Made by a program: the position numbers and the translations under genes
Assembly: GCF_000316515.1 (NCBI RefSeq)
Contig: NC_019675.1
Span: 2,974,001-3,038,000 of the forward strand
Direction: 5' to 3'
Origin: Cyanobium gracile PCC 6307
Lineage (GTDB): Bacteria; Cyanobacteriota; Cyanobacteriia; PCC-6307; Cyanobiaceae
DNA: 64,000 nt
Notes under the pieces: generated by a model
The model's database searches: none
What the model saw: the letters and a program-made list of their open reading frames with translations, nothing else
What the model was told of the DNA's origin: nothing
In this document: positions 1 through 7,801 of the stretch, piece after piece
Position numbering within the stretch: the stretch's first letter is position 1
How the letters are laid out: each line of letters starts with the position of its first letter

Positions 1-639
1 GCCGGCCCCCTGCAGCAATGGTTCGAGGATCACCGCCGCGGTGGGCGTCTCCAGCAGCTGCTCCAGCCGCTCCAGGGCGGCGGTCTCCCGCGCCGCCACC
101 CCCTCGACGCCCCACCAGGTGGCGGGCCAGGGGGCCCGGGCCACGGCGAACAGCAGCGGCTCGAACGCCTCGGAGAACAGGGAGCGCTCCCCCACCGCCA
201 TGGCGCCGAAGGTGTCGCCGTGATACGCCCCGTCGAAGGCGATCAGCTGCCGGCGCGGTTCGCCCCGGTTGCGCCACCACTGCCAGGCGATCTTGAGGGC
301 CACCTCCACCGCCGTGGAGCCGTTGTCGGAGAAGAACAGCCGCTCCAGCCCGCTGCAGGCCGCCAGGCGCTCGGCCAGCTGCTCGGCGGCCGGGTGGCGG
401 AAATCGGAGAAGCCCACCTGCTCCAGGGTGTGGGCCTGGCGGGCCAGGGCCTCGGCGATGGCGGGCTCGCCGTGGCCGTGCAGGGTCACCCACCAGCTGC
501 TGATGGCATCGATCAGCCGGCGGCCGTCCTCCAGCTCCAGCAGGGCGCCCTCGCCGCGCACCACCCGCAGGGGCGGGTCGGCGGTGGCCACCTGGGTGAA
601 GGGGTGCCAGAGGTGGGGATGCCAGCCGGGGCGATTCAG
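1..639 (-). CDS. bioA: Adenosylmethionine-8-amino-7-oxononanoate aminotransferase, N-terminal part (runs off window)
   Basis: This PLP enzyme makes 7,8-diaminopelargonate from KAPA and S-adenosylmethionine in biotin synthesis. The reverse strand reads HPHLWHPFTQ near the start, then SSWWVTLHGH, FFSDNGSTAVEVALK and AFDGAYHGDTFGAM, all typical BioA segments. The C-terminal half, with the PLP lysine, lies outside the window. No ATG, GTG or TTG sits in frame before the conserved WHPFTQ motif. The likely start is CTG at 639, about 8 nt after GGAGGT, and it overlaps the stop of the upstream 51-codon gene as CTGA. It is the last visible gene of the biotin operon. The family is secure; the start codon is inferred. 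Confidence 0.9.
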   Translation of the reverse strand, partial: MNRPGWHPHLWHPFTQVATADPPLRVVRGEGALLELEDGRRLIDAISSWWVTLHGHGEPAIAEALARQAHTLEQVGFSDFRHPAAEQLAERLAACSGLERLFFSDNGSTAVEVALKIAWQWWRNRGEPRRQLIAFDGAYHGDTFGAMAVGERSLFSEAFEPLLFAVARAPWPATWWGVEGVAARETAALERLEQLLETPTAAVILEPLLQGAG

Positions 640-791
640 CGGCAGACCTCCGAGCGGCGTTCGCCCCCGGTGGCCAGCGGCCCGCAGTTCACCCAGCGGG
701 TGACGCTGGTCTCGATGTCGGTGAACAGCACCAGGATGCCCGCACAGAGCGCGGCCACGGCAGCGGTCACGAGCAGATGCTTGCGGCTCAT
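636..791 (-). CDS. 51-residue single-pass membrane peptide between bioD and bioA
   Basis: This small frame begins with ATG and encodes a basic N-terminus (MSRKHLL), one hydrophobic helix at about residues 6-24, and a short polar tail with two cysteines. Its ATG overlaps the bioD stop as ATGA, and its stop overlaps the presumed bioA CTG start as CTGA, so it is wedged into the operon by two translational couplings. I do not recognise a named family. The topology is a predicted single transmembrane segment with a likely outside tail. The tight embedding argues that it is translated; a role in biotin synthesis is unproven. Confidence 0.6.
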   Translation of the reverse strand: MSRKHLLVTAAVAALCAGILVLFTDIETSVTRWVNCGPLATGGERRSEVCR

Positions 792-1411
792 GGCTGCAGG
801 CTACGGGCCAGGCCACTGCGCTGCCATTGCCGCTCCAGGCCCTCCCGCTCGAGGGGATCGAGGGGCGGCAGCTCCGCCAGCACCGGCACGCCGCCGAGGG
901 CTTCCAGGGTGCGGGGATTGTCGGGGTGGGGATCGCCGTTGAGCACCAGCCCGAGCACGGGGATCGAACGCCGGGAGAGGGCCTCCAGAGACAGCAGGGT
1001 GTGGTTGAGGGTGCCCAGGCCGCTGCGGGCCACCAGCAGCACCGGCAGCCCCCAGACGGCGATCTGCTCGATCTGCAGCCAGTTGCGCCGCAGGGGCACC
1101 AGCAGCCCGCCGGCCGTCTCCACCACCAGGGGGCCGTCCCCGGCCGGCAGGGCCAGCCGGGCCGGATCGATCGTGATCCCGTCCCGCTCCGCCGACCAGT
1201 GGGGGGAGACGGGGGCCGTGAGCCGGTAGGCCTCCGGCCACACCCGCTCCGGCGGCAGCCCCAGCAGCTGCTGCACCCGGCCCGTGTCGCCGCCCCCCTC
1301 CATGCCGCTCTGCACCGGCTTCCAGTAGGTCGCCCCCAGCCCCTGCACCAGCAGGGCGCTCACCACCGTCTTGCCCACGTCGGTGTCGGTGCCGCAGACC
1401 ACCAGCCTCAT
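788..1411 (-). CDS. bioD: Dethiobiotin synthetase
   Basis: This enzyme carboxylates and cyclises 7,8-diaminopelargonate to dethiobiotin using ATP and CO2 in the cytoplasm. The N-terminus MRLVVCGTDTDVGKT carries the BioD-type P-loop, followed by YWKPVQSG, which binds substrate, and a VVETAGGLLVPL segment. I chose ATG at 1411 because it begins the conserved strand immediately before the P-loop; an upstream in-frame extension of 12 residues is not family-like. Its start overlaps the bioC stop as ATGA and its stop overlaps the next small gene as ATGA. The length of 207 residues is normal for the family. Confidence 0.93.
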   Translation of the reverse strand: MRLVVCGTDTDVGKTVVSALLVQGLGATYWKPVQSGMEGGGDTGRVQQLLGLPPERVWPEAYRLTAPVSPHWSAERDGITIDPARLALPAGDGPLVVETAGGLLVPLRRNWLQIEQIAVWGLPVLLVARSGLGTLNHTLLSLEALSRRSIPVLGLVLNGDPHPDNPRTLEALGGVPVLAELPPLDPLEREGLERQWQRSGLARSLQP

Positions 1412-2181
1412 GCGATCCTCCGGCCCACCAGCAGCAGCACGTCCCACGAGATTGCCGCACCGCAGGGCCAGTGGCGCAGCAGGCGGCGCAGCTGGGCGGG
1501 GCTCAGCGGCGCGGTGCGGCTGCTGCCCGCACCCAGATCACGCAGGCGCCGCAGGGTGGCCAGGCCGTTGCCGGCCGGGCGGCTGAAGCGCAACCGTTGC
1601 TGGAGGGTGGTGGCCAGGCCGGCGCGGTCCAGGGCGCCGATCAGTTCGTCGGCGTCGGGCAGCTCCAGGGCGGTGCAGGGCACCCCGGCCGCGGCGGCAG
1701 CCTGGTGCCACTGGGGAAAGCTGCCGCGCACGGGCACCGCCAGCGCCAGCCAGCCGCCGGGGGCCAGGGCCCGCCCCCAGCGCTCCAGTTCCTGGGCGGG
1801 CGCCTCCAGCCACTGCAGCGCGAAGCTCGACACCAGCAGCCCCGCCGGCTCCAGGGCGGCGGGCAGGCCGCCGTTGAGGTCCCACACCAGCGGCTCCGGG
1901 CCGGCGGTGGCCAGGGGATTGCGGGCCAGCAGCTCGGGGCAGAGATCGAGCTGCAGCAACGGGCGGCCGGCGAGGCCGGGGCAGTGGTGCAGCAGGGCGC
2001 GGCTGAGCAGGCCGCTGCCGGCGCCCAGATCGGCCCGGGGGGCGCCGGGCGGTGGGGCCGGCAGGTCGCGGCAAAGGCGGGCGAGCCGCCAGGCGATGCC
2101 CCGCTGCAGGCCGGCCTGGCCCTCGTAGTCGGCGGCATGGCGGCCGAAGGCCCCGACCACCTGCAGGGGGAAGGCGCTCAT
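1408..2181 (-). CDS. bioC: Malonyl-ACP O-methyltransferase (BioC)
   Basis: BioC methylates the free carboxyl of malonyl-ACP with S-adenosylmethionine so that the fatty acid machinery can build pimeloyl-ACP methyl ester. The N-terminus (VVGAFGRHAADYEGQAGLQ) matches the BioC start pattern of F-x-x-A-A-x-Y. The SAM motif I appears as DLGAGSGLLSRAL, and LLVSSFALQWLEAP is the typical post-motif segment. The 257 residues fit the family. It overlaps bioK upstream and bioD downstream, each by ATGA. A generic class I methyltransferase is the alternative, but the operon context makes BioC very likely. Confidence 0.88.
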   Translation of the reverse strand: MSAFPLQVVGAFGRHAADYEGQAGLQRGIAWRLARLCRDLPAPPPGAPRADLGAGSGLLSRALLHHCPGLAGRPLLQLDLCPELLARNPLATAGPEPLVWDLNGGLPAALEPAGLLVSSFALQWLEAPAQELERWGRALAPGGWLALAVPVRGSFPQWHQAAAAAGVPCTALELPDADELIGALDRAGLATTLQQRLRFSRPAGNGLATLRRLRDLGAGSSRTAPLSPAQLRRLLRHWPCGAAISWDVLLLVGRRIA

Positions 2182-2924
2182 GGGCCGAGGGTGCCGGTGA
2201 TCCAGCGGCGCAGCTCGCTCGGCAGGGGCGCCTGCAGCAGGCAGTGGCCCGCCCCTTCGAAGTGGAGCACCTCGGCGTGGGGCAGGCGCTCGCGCAGCAG
2301 GGCGCGCGCCTCGGGCCCCACGATTCGATCGGCGCCGGCCTCCACGATCAGCACCGGTACGTCTTCGGGAAAGCCGGGCGGCAGATCGGCGCAGGCCGCC
2401 AGACGCTCCAGGTCGTCGCGCAGCCGCCGCCGGCCCTCGGGCCCCACCGGCTGGCTGGCGGGGCCCGAGGGCAGGAGCTCGGGGGGATCAGGGGAGGCCG
2501 CCTTCTCCAGGAAGGCCTGCAGCATCCGCTGGGCGCGGCGGGCCGTGTCGGTTTCGTCGGGTCCTTCGGCGAGCTGGGCCGCCATGCCGGCGAGGGCGGT
2601 CTGCAGGCGGCGCCCCTCGCGGCCCGGGGGCAGGAAGCGGGCGAAGCTGGCCAGCAGCACCACGGCCTCGGCCTGCTCAAGCAGCGAGGGGGGCAGCAGG
2701 TGGGGGCCCATCGAATGGCCGATCAGCAGCCGCCGGCCGCCGGGGGCCCATTGGGGATGGGCGGGCGTGCGGCCGCCGTAGCCCCGTTCGCCGCACTGCC
2801 AGTGCCAGCCCGGCGCGGCGAGGGCCTGGCGCAGCAGGTCCCAGCCCAGGCCGTCGCCGGCCCAGCCGTGCATGGCGATCACCTGCAGGGACGAAGCCGG
2901 GGCGGCCTCAGGGGGCGAGGGCAT
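2178..2924 (-). CDS. bioK: Alpha/beta hydrolase, probable pimeloyl-ACP methyl ester esterase of the BioK type
   Basis: This 248-residue hydrolase probably removes the methyl ester from pimeloyl-ACP methyl ester, the step done by BioH in E. coli and by BioK in Synechococcus and Prochlorococcus. The sequence shows VIAMHGWAGDG (oxyanion region), the nucleophile elbow LLIGHSMGPHLL, VLIVEAGADRIVG with a probable catalytic Asp, and FEGAGHCLLQAP with the His. The ATG at 2924 lies inside the 3' end of bioF, giving a 17-bp overlap; a start at MHGWAG would cut off the first beta strand. Assignment to BioK rather than BioG or BioH rests on lineage and position between bioF and bioC. Confidence 0.78.
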   Translation of the reverse strand: MPSPPEAAPASSLQVIAMHGWAGDGLGWDLLRQALAAPGWHWQCGERGYGGRTPAHPQWAPGGRRLLIGHSMGPHLLPPSLLEQAEAVVLLASFARFLPPGREGRRLQTALAGMAAQLAEGPDETDTARRAQRMLQAFLEKAASPDPPELLPSGPASQPVGPEGRRRLRDDLERLAACADLPPGFPEDVPVLIVEAGADRIVGPEARALLRERLPHAEVLHFEGAGHCLLQAPLPSELRRWITGTLGP

Positions 2925-4170
2925 GGCGGGGGGCGAGGGGGCCGGGCCCGAGCGCGGCCAGCAGCCGCTCGAGGGAGCCGGTGGGGAGATCCTGGCGCAG
3001 CACCAGCCGCAGCCTGGCGGTGCCCTCCGGCACGCTGGGCGGCCGGATCGCCACGGTGAGCAGGCCGGCCGCCTCCAGCCGCCGCTGGGCCGCCAGGGCC
3101 TCGGCGTCGCCGCCGAGCAGCAACGGCAGGATCGGCCCGTCGCCGGGGGGCCGGGGCCAGCCCGCGGCTTCCAGGCCATCGCGCCAGCGGGCGGCCCGCT
3201 GCGCCAGGGCCAGGCCCACCGATGGCGTGGCCTGCAGGTGAACGAGGGCCGCCAGGGCACCGGCCGCCAGCGGCGGGGCGAGGGCGGTGGTGTAGCGGAA
3301 GGCGCCGCTGCTCTGCAGCAGCCAGTCGCCCACCAGGGTGTCAGCGGCGAGGAAGGCGCCACCGCTGCCGAAGGCCTTGCCGAAGGTGCCGCTCACGATC
3401 GCCACGGAGCCGACGCCATGGGCGAGGCCGCGGCCGCCGGGGCCGAGCACGCCGAGGGCGTGGGCCTCATCCACCAGCAGGGGCGCGTCGTGCCGGAGGC
3501 AGAGGGCCGCCAGGGCGGCGACGGGCGCGCTGGTGCCCTCCATGCTGTAGAGGCTTTCGCAGAGCACCAGCAGCTGGCCATCGGGCCGTTCGCGCCGGGC
3601 GGCGAGCAGGCGGCGTTTCAGGTCTGCGACGTCGTTGTGGACGAAGCGCTGCAGGCGGGCGCCGCTGGCTCGCACGCCCACCAGCAGGGAGTGGTGGATG
3701 AGCCGATCGGCGAGCACCATGGTGTGGCGATCGGCCAGGGCCGAAACGGCGGCGAGGTTGGCCTGGAAGCCGCTGGGAAAGAGCAGCACCCGCTCGCGGC
3801 CGAGCCAGGCGGCCAGGGCTTCCTCCAGCTGCTGGTGGATGGGCCGGGTGCCGGTGACCAGGCGGGAGGCGCCGGCCCCCAGACCACTGGCGGCCAGTTC
3901 GGCCGCGGCGGCCGCGAGCACGGCGGGGTTACGGCTGAGGCCGAGGTAGTCGTTGCTGGCCAGATCCAGCAGGGGGAGCGCGTCGCCGGTGGGTGCGGGC
4001 TGGAGGCAGGCCGTGTCGGGGGCGGGCTCCAGGGTGCGCAGGGCGCGGCTGCGGGCGGGGGGCAGGGCCGCGAGGGCGTCGCGCAGCTGCCGGCGCCAGG
4101 GGGGCTGGGGGGCGGTGGGGTCGCCGGCTTCGGTGGTGGGGGGAGGAGGGATCAGGGCGACCCATACCAA
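2908..4170 (-). CDS. bioF: 8-amino-7-oxononanoate synthase
   Basis: BioF is a PLP enzyme that condenses pimeloyl-ACP with alanine to make KAPA. The sequence shows LDLASNDYLGLSRNPAV, LFPSGFQANLAAVSAL, LLVDEAHALGVLGPGGRG, and SGTFGKAFGSGGAF containing the PLP lysine. It leads the operon. The start is uncertain. The frame stays open up to 4308, but residues before about 4170 do not look like BioF. No ATG or GTG is available near the expected start, and TTG at 4170 is my best choice. The upstream 138 bp border the accessory island, so the native 5' end may have been altered. Confidence 0.9.
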   Translation of the reverse strand: MVWVALIPPPPTTEAGDPTAPQPPWRRQLRDALAALPPARSRALRTLEPAPDTACLQPAPTGDALPLLDLASNDYLGLSRNPAVLAAAAAELAASGLGAGASRLVTGTRPIHQQLEEALAAWLGRERVLLFPSGFQANLAAVSALADRHTMVLADRLIHHSLLVGVRASGARLQRFVHNDVADLKRRLLAARRERPDGQLLVLCESLYSMEGTSAPVAALAALCLRHDAPLLVDEAHALGVLGPGGRGLAHGVGSVAIVSGTFGKAFGSGGAFLAADTLVGDWLLQSSGAFRYTTALAPPLAAGALAALVHLQATPSVGLALAQRAARWRDGLEAAGWPRPPGDGPILPLLLGGDAEALAAQRRLEAAGLLTVAIRPPSVPEGTARLRLVLRQDLPTGSLERLLAALGPGPLAPRHALAP

Positions 4171-4708
4171 TGACAGGGGGCAGTCTGGGATGGGGGTGTG
4201 TGAAGGCGAGGTCTGGCCGTCGATGAACTCTTGGCAGAGCGTGGTTGGGAGATTCAGGTGGGCCTGGAGCCTCCGCGTGGGCCGTGTAGCTGCCGACGTG
4301 CACCGCACAGGTGTAGCCCGGGATACAGGTGGTTCTCGGTTCCGAGAACCATGTGCGAGCTCTTCTTGAGTGGGGTGGATACCCTATGGGCCGACTATGT
4401 TCTGGCCGTCGCGGTGTTCGGGGTGCACTTGTGGTTCACGGAAAGGACAGGCGACTGGGGCGTGGTTCTCGGAAACCACCCAATAAGCGTTGAACTAAGC
4501 CGCTACGCGGCAGATTGCAAGCCACAGCATAGCTGAACTGCTTCAGTTTCAAGCCGACTGCCCAAGGTTCTAGCGCCATGCCACTGGCGCGGAACTGCAA
4601 GCATGTCTTGAGCAGCGACAGGAGAGCGCGACCGTCGGGAAGACACTGAGGGATGCACGTCCTCGGATGTGCTTTCCCCCTTCATCTTCCCGCTGGGAAG
4701 CTGCTGAG
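4171..4708. other. Gene-free stretch with hairpins between bioF and the recombinase
   Basis: I see no credible gene here. The DNA is visibly less GC-rich than the bio operon. It holds a perfect inverted repeat at 4331-4350 (GGTTCTCGG, TT, CCGAGAACC), a second copy of GGTTCTCGG at 4464-4472 inside a smaller GTGGTT/AACCAC hairpin, and a hairpin at 4573-4590 (GCGCCA/TGGCGC). Promoter elements for bioF (leftward) and for the recombinase (rightward) should both lie here, but I cannot place them with confidence. Confidence 0.5.
4331..4350. repeat. Perfect 9-bp inverted repeat, possible ter end of the IS91-type element
   Basis: GGTTCTCGG and CCGAGAACC are separated by TT. One arm recurs at 4464-4472. 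IS91-family elements carry a subterminal hairpin at the ter end upstream of the transposase, so this hairpin is a candidate end, though either copy could be the real one. Confidence 0.4.
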
Positions 4709-5653
4709 ATGAATACTGCAGAACAGGAGCGTTTTGATCGCCTGTTTGATGCCAATCTGCAAGCCATGCAGCTGCATGGCTTGCGCGACAAAACAATTGA
4801 TAGCTACAGCCGAACATTGCGGCGAGTCGCCGGCCATTTTGGTCGTTGCCCCGATGATCTCAGCCCTGATGAGTTAAAGAGCTACTTTGCCGCTCTGCTG
4901 GAGCAGTATTCATGGAGCACAATCAAGGTGGATCTCTGCAGCCTGCAGTTCTTCCATCGCTATGTGCTCGATCGCGAGATGGAGTGGATCAAAATCATTC
5001 GCCCTCCCCGTGTACGCACTCTCCCGGACATTCCCACCCGAGAGGAAGTGCATGCGTTGATCAATACGGTACGCAAGTTGCGTTATCGCATCTTCCTGCT
5101 GGCGGTCTACAGCCTGGGTCTGCGAATCAGTGAAGGCCTGGGACTGGAGGTGGCGGACATTGACGGCAGCCAAAGACGTGTGCACCTCCGCGATGCGAAA
5201 GGCGGTAAGGATCGCTATGTCCCCATCCCCGATCTCACGCTCCAATCGTTGCGCAGGTTCTGGACAACCCACCGTCACCCCCGTCTGCTCTTCCCCAGTC
5301 CGGCCGGAAGCCAGTTCATCGTCCGGATGGCGAGCGCACCGATGGATGCCAGCGGTGTCCAGGCCGCGCTCAAGGCCGCCCGCAAGGAGTGTGGCATCGA
5401 GAAACGGCTCACAGTGCACTCCCTGCGCCATGCCTATGCCACCCACCTGCTGGAGCAAGGGATGGATCTACGCCTGATCCAATCGTTGCTCGGCCACAGC
5501 AACAGCAACACCACAGCGCGTTACGCCCACATCACCCATGTGGTGCGCGATCACACCAGCGATCGGATCGAGACGCTGCTGAGCGGCTTCCAGCTTCGTT
5601 GGAGGAAGGCTGATGCTTCTCCTCTCCCATCTGGTGGCGCGCTATCAGGGTGA
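4709..5653 (+). CDS. Tyrosine recombinase/integrase of an IS91-type element
   Basis: The protein (314 residues) has an N-terminal SAM-like core-binding domain (about residues 15-95) and a C-terminal catalytic domain. The catalytic residues are visible: the first Arg in YSLGLRISEGLGL, Lys in RDAKGGKDRYVPI, HSLRHAYATHLLE (H-x-x-R), the His in LLGHSNSNTT, and Tyr in ARYAHITH. I chose ATG at 4709 because the earlier in-frame codons do not resemble the family. It overlaps the transposase start by 41 bp, suggesting coupled expression. The family is that of the recombinase found beside IS91/ISSod25 transposases; its exact part in transposition is unclear. Confidence 0.88.
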   Translation: MNTAEQERFDRLFDANLQAMQLHGLRDKTIDSYSRTLRRVAGHFGRCPDDLSPDELKSYFAALLEQYSWSTIKVDLCSLQFFHRYVLDREMEWIKIIRPPRVRTLPDIPTREEVHALINTVRKLRYRIFLLAVYSLGLRISEGLGLEVADIDGSQRRVHLRDAKGGKDRYVPIPDLTLQSLRRFWTTHRHPRLLFPSPAGSQFIVRMASAPMDASGVQAALKAARKECGIEKRLTVHSLRHAYATHLLEQGMDLRLIQSLLGHSNSNTTARYAHITHVVRDHTSDRIETLLSGFQLRWRKADASPLPSGGALSG

Positions 5654-6671
5654 GCTGGAGCGCCGCCATGGCCATCAGCTGCTGCCAAGCCACCGCCAGG
5701 CCCTGCAGGCGATGGGACGTTGCCGCCAGAGCGGCAGTGACGTCATGCGGCTGCAATGCTCCGATTGTGAGCACAGCATCCGCATCCCCCATTCCTGTGG
5801 ACACCGCAGTTGCCCACACTGCCAACATCATGAAAGTCAACAGTGGATCGAACGACAACGGGCCAAGCTGCTGCCAGTGGAGTACTTCCTGATCACCTTC
5901 ACCGTGCCTGCAGAACTCAGGCAGATCTTCTGGCAGCAGCAACGATTGGCCTATGATCTACTGCTGAAAACAGCCTGGGAAACGATCGATTCCTTTGCCC
6001 GCCGTGATCCGAAACTGAGAGGGAAGATTGGCGCCCATGCCGTTCTGCACACCCACAACCGGCGGCTTGAGTACCATCCCCACGTGCATCTGATTGTGCC
6101 CGCAGGTGCGATCAACGTGCAGAAACGGCAGTGGAGGGACAAAGTGGCAGGGTACCTGTTCCCGGCCGGCAACCTGGCGAGGGTGTTCCGCGCCAAATGG
6201 TACGAGGGGATGCGCCGTCTGGGCTTGCGGCTCAAGACTCCACTGCCAAGAGAGTGGATTGTGAACTGCAAATCGGTGGGCAGGGGCGAAAAGGCCTTGG
6301 TGTATCTGGGGCGCTACCTCTACCGTGGAGTATTGCCGGAGAAGAACATCATTGCCGACCATGAGGGCAAAGTCAGCTTCTGCTATCAGGACAACAAGGG
6401 AACGCGCCAGGTTCGCACACTACCGGGCGGAGAGTTTCTGTGGCTGCTGCTGCGGCATGTCCTGCCGAGACGCTTCCGGCGTGTACGGGATTACGGCCTG
6501 CTGCATGGCAATGCCAAACGACTGATCCAAGGGGTGCAATTGCTGCTCAGGGTGGAATTGCCGATTCCAGAGCTTCCCCGCGAGAAAGCGCCTATGCTCT
6601 GCCCCCTGTGCCAGGGACAGATGCGCATCATCGCACTGCGAGAACGAGGGATGACGCCGCTGCTGTGCTGA
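5613..6671 (+). CDS. IS91-family HUH transposase
   Basis: This 352-residue protein nicks and transfers single-stranded DNA in rolling-circle-like transposition. A zinc-binding N-terminus is seen at about residues 49-74 (CSDCEHS then CGHRSCPHCQ). The HUH motif is YHPHVHLIVPAG, and YLGRYLYRG near residues 231-239 supplies the catalytic Tyr region. A second CPLCQ motif sits near the C-terminus. A strong ribosome binding site, GGAGGAAGG, precedes the ATG by a few bases. The gene appears intact and full length. Confidence 0.92.
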   Translation: MLLLSHLVARYQGELERRHGHQLLPSHRQALQAMGRCRQSGSDVMRLQCSDCEHSIRIPHSCGHRSCPHCQHHESQQWIERQRAKLLPVEYFLITFTVPAELRQIFWQQQRLAYDLLLKTAWETIDSFARRDPKLRGKIGAHAVLHTHNRRLEYHPHVHLIVPAGAINVQKRQWRDKVAGYLFPAGNLARVFRAKWYEGMRRLGLRLKTPLPREWIVNCKSVGRGEKALVYLGRYLYRGVLPEKNIIADHEGKVSFCYQDNKGTRQVRTLPGGEFLWLLLRHVLPRRFRRVRDYGLLHGNAKRLIQGVQLLLRVELPIPELPREKAPMLCPLCQGQMRIIALRERGMTPLLC

Positions 6672-6909
6672 GGCTGACAAGAATGCTGGGAAGATATCCC
6701 TGAATGTAGCCAGCAGACACTGAGCAGATCCGTTCAGCTCCAGAGAACTGAACGGCCAGCTCAGCTGCGCTCTAGATTCGGCTGAGGCATGGCAAGGTTC
6801 AACGATGCCCCAAACGGCAGGCATTTGCACTCAGGAGAAAGCCAAAGATATCCTGAAAACTGGCCGGATGTTTCTGCAGTAAGCCATCAGGCTCCATCGT
6901 TGCAGGCTT
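6672..6909. other. 3' flank of IS91-type element with hairpin; no gene
   Basis: This AT-richer stretch contains a hairpin with arms CCGTTCAG at 6730-6737 and CTGAACGG at 6748-6755, and a near repeat of AGATATCC(C)TGA near 6692 and 6846. It should contain the ori end of the IS91-type element. No reading frame here looks like a gene. Confidence 0.4.
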
Positions 6910-6963
6910 GTTCAACTTCGGATAAGATCGTGGCTGCGCACGATCTATCCATAATCGTTAGAT
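6910..6963 (+). repeat. attC site 0 (54 bp)
   Basis: R'' is GTTCAAC (6910-6916) and R' is GTTAGAT (6957-6963), fitting RYYYAAC and GTTRRRY. The inner arms GGATAAGATCGTG and CACGATCTATCC pair completely except for one unpaired A, an extrahelical base as attC folding requires. It marks the left end of cassette 1. Confidence 0.85.
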
Positions 6964-6983
6964 GCTAGTAGGAGCCATCTCTC

Positions 6984-7655
6984 ATGCAGCATGAGCAATC
7001 CTTCGCTGACAGCTTCAATTCTTTCATGCGCTCTAAAGCGCAGCAATACGGATGCTCGTTTCACTCTTTCTCTGTAGATGGGCAAGACCGAGATGCGGGT
7101 TCCGACTATGTGCTGACTGACGCCAATCGATTCGCGATGGTTGAGTTCAAGTACACGAGTCGCGACCTCCTGAGCGAAAAGAACAAGCCCCGTCGCCTAG
7201 TGCTCTGCAAGAAGCTGCTGGCTCGGGACGATATGCGCATACTGCACGACAAGTGCCACTTTGTGTCGTGGACCGAGCCGCCTACGATGTCCGTCAGGAC
7301 GAACATCTATCGCCATGAGATATGCACTAGGGCAGTCTTCGGTGCCCACTGCGGGTTGGAAGCAGATCTTGCTAACGATGCCACCAGAGCTCAGGCGGCA
7401 GTGTTTGCCGAAGAGTTCTTTTCCGGCGCCGGGATTAGGTCTCTCTCCCTCAATGATTTTCAGACGTACGTTGCATGGGTAATGGCAGAGACCAGTGCTT
7501 CTTCAAACACAACACTTGAGCTTCTTACTCATGATCCCTCAGCGAAGGAGCTCACGCTTGTTCGCTTCAGTTCGTTGTCTCAGGCGCATTCCTGGGTTCA
7601 GAGTCATCTGCCGCCGCCGCCAACTCGCCGCAGGGGTCACAGCCATGGCATCTAA
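6984..7655 (+). CDS. Cassette 1: PD-(D/E)XK-like protein of unknown function
   Basis: The 223-residue product has SDYVLTD (Asp41) followed by FAMVEFKYTSRD, where Glu54-Phe-Lys56 forms an E-x-K pair. This Asp...E-x-K layout on adjacent strands is the core of PD-(D/E)XK nucleases and of nuclease-like sensors. No second domain is recognised; the C-terminus is low-complexity (PPPPTRRRGHSH). ATG at 6984 has AGGAG about 10 nt upstream and lies 20 bp after the attC R' box, a normal cassette layout; the stop TAA is inside the next attC R'' box. A restriction, repair or defence role is plausible but not shown. Codon use is unlike the GC-rich core. Confidence 0.7.
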   Translation: MQHEQSFADSFNSFMRSKAQQYGCSFHSFSVDGQDRDAGSDYVLTDANRFAMVEFKYTSRDLLSEKNKPRRLVLCKKLLARDDMRILHDKCHFVSWTEPPTMSVRTNIYRHEICTRAVFGAHCGLEADLANDATRAQAAVFAEEFFSGAGIRSLSLNDFQTYVAWVMAETSASSNTTLELLTHDPSAKELTLVRFSSLSQAHSWVQSHLPPPPTRRRGHSHGI

Positions 7656-7719
7656 CTCTTCCATCGAGAGTACGCTACCCGGGCAAGCTGCTCAGTGCCT
7701 CTCAGGACAAACGTTAGAT
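7650..7719 (+). repeat. attC site 1 (70 bp)
   Basis: R'' is ATCTAAC (7650-7656) and R' is GTTAGAT (7713-7719). The inner arms TCCATCGAGAG and CTCTCAGGA pair with unpaired bases on the first arm. The stop codon of the cassette 1 gene is formed by the R'' box itself. Confidence 0.8.
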
Positions 7720-7801
7720 TCTGGCGGTCTTCTCATTGGTCGTCGACATATCTTGCTTTTACGAGGTCTATGCTTATCCTGTAATCGAGCTATCCAACAG
7801 A

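Larger units (their letters stand above)
4331..6909 (+). mobile_element. IS91-family (rolling-circle) insertion sequence with companion tyrosine recombinase; ends approximate
   Basis: The element carries two overlapping plus-strand genes: a tyrosine recombinase (4709-5653) followed by a HUH single-strand transposase (5613-6671), the arrangement known from IS91 relatives such as ISSod25. IS91 elements have no target duplication. The ter end is taken as the hairpin near 4331. The ori end should lie downstream of the transposase, where a hairpin occurs at 6730-6755 and a CTTG/GTTC tetranucleotide pair (target-like) occurs at 6907-6913, next to the first attC site. Both ends are inferred; comparison with another copy would fix them. 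Confidence 0.55.

Noticed and set aside
4490-4500. GTTGAAC as another attC R' box left of the recombinase
   Set aside because: It fits GTTRRRY, but no R'' box or inverted arms accompany it.
4709-5653. The tyrosine recombinase as the integron integrase of the cassette array
   Set aside because: It lacks the extra segment characteristic of integron integrases as far as I can see and overlaps an IS91-type transposase gene, which places it in that element.
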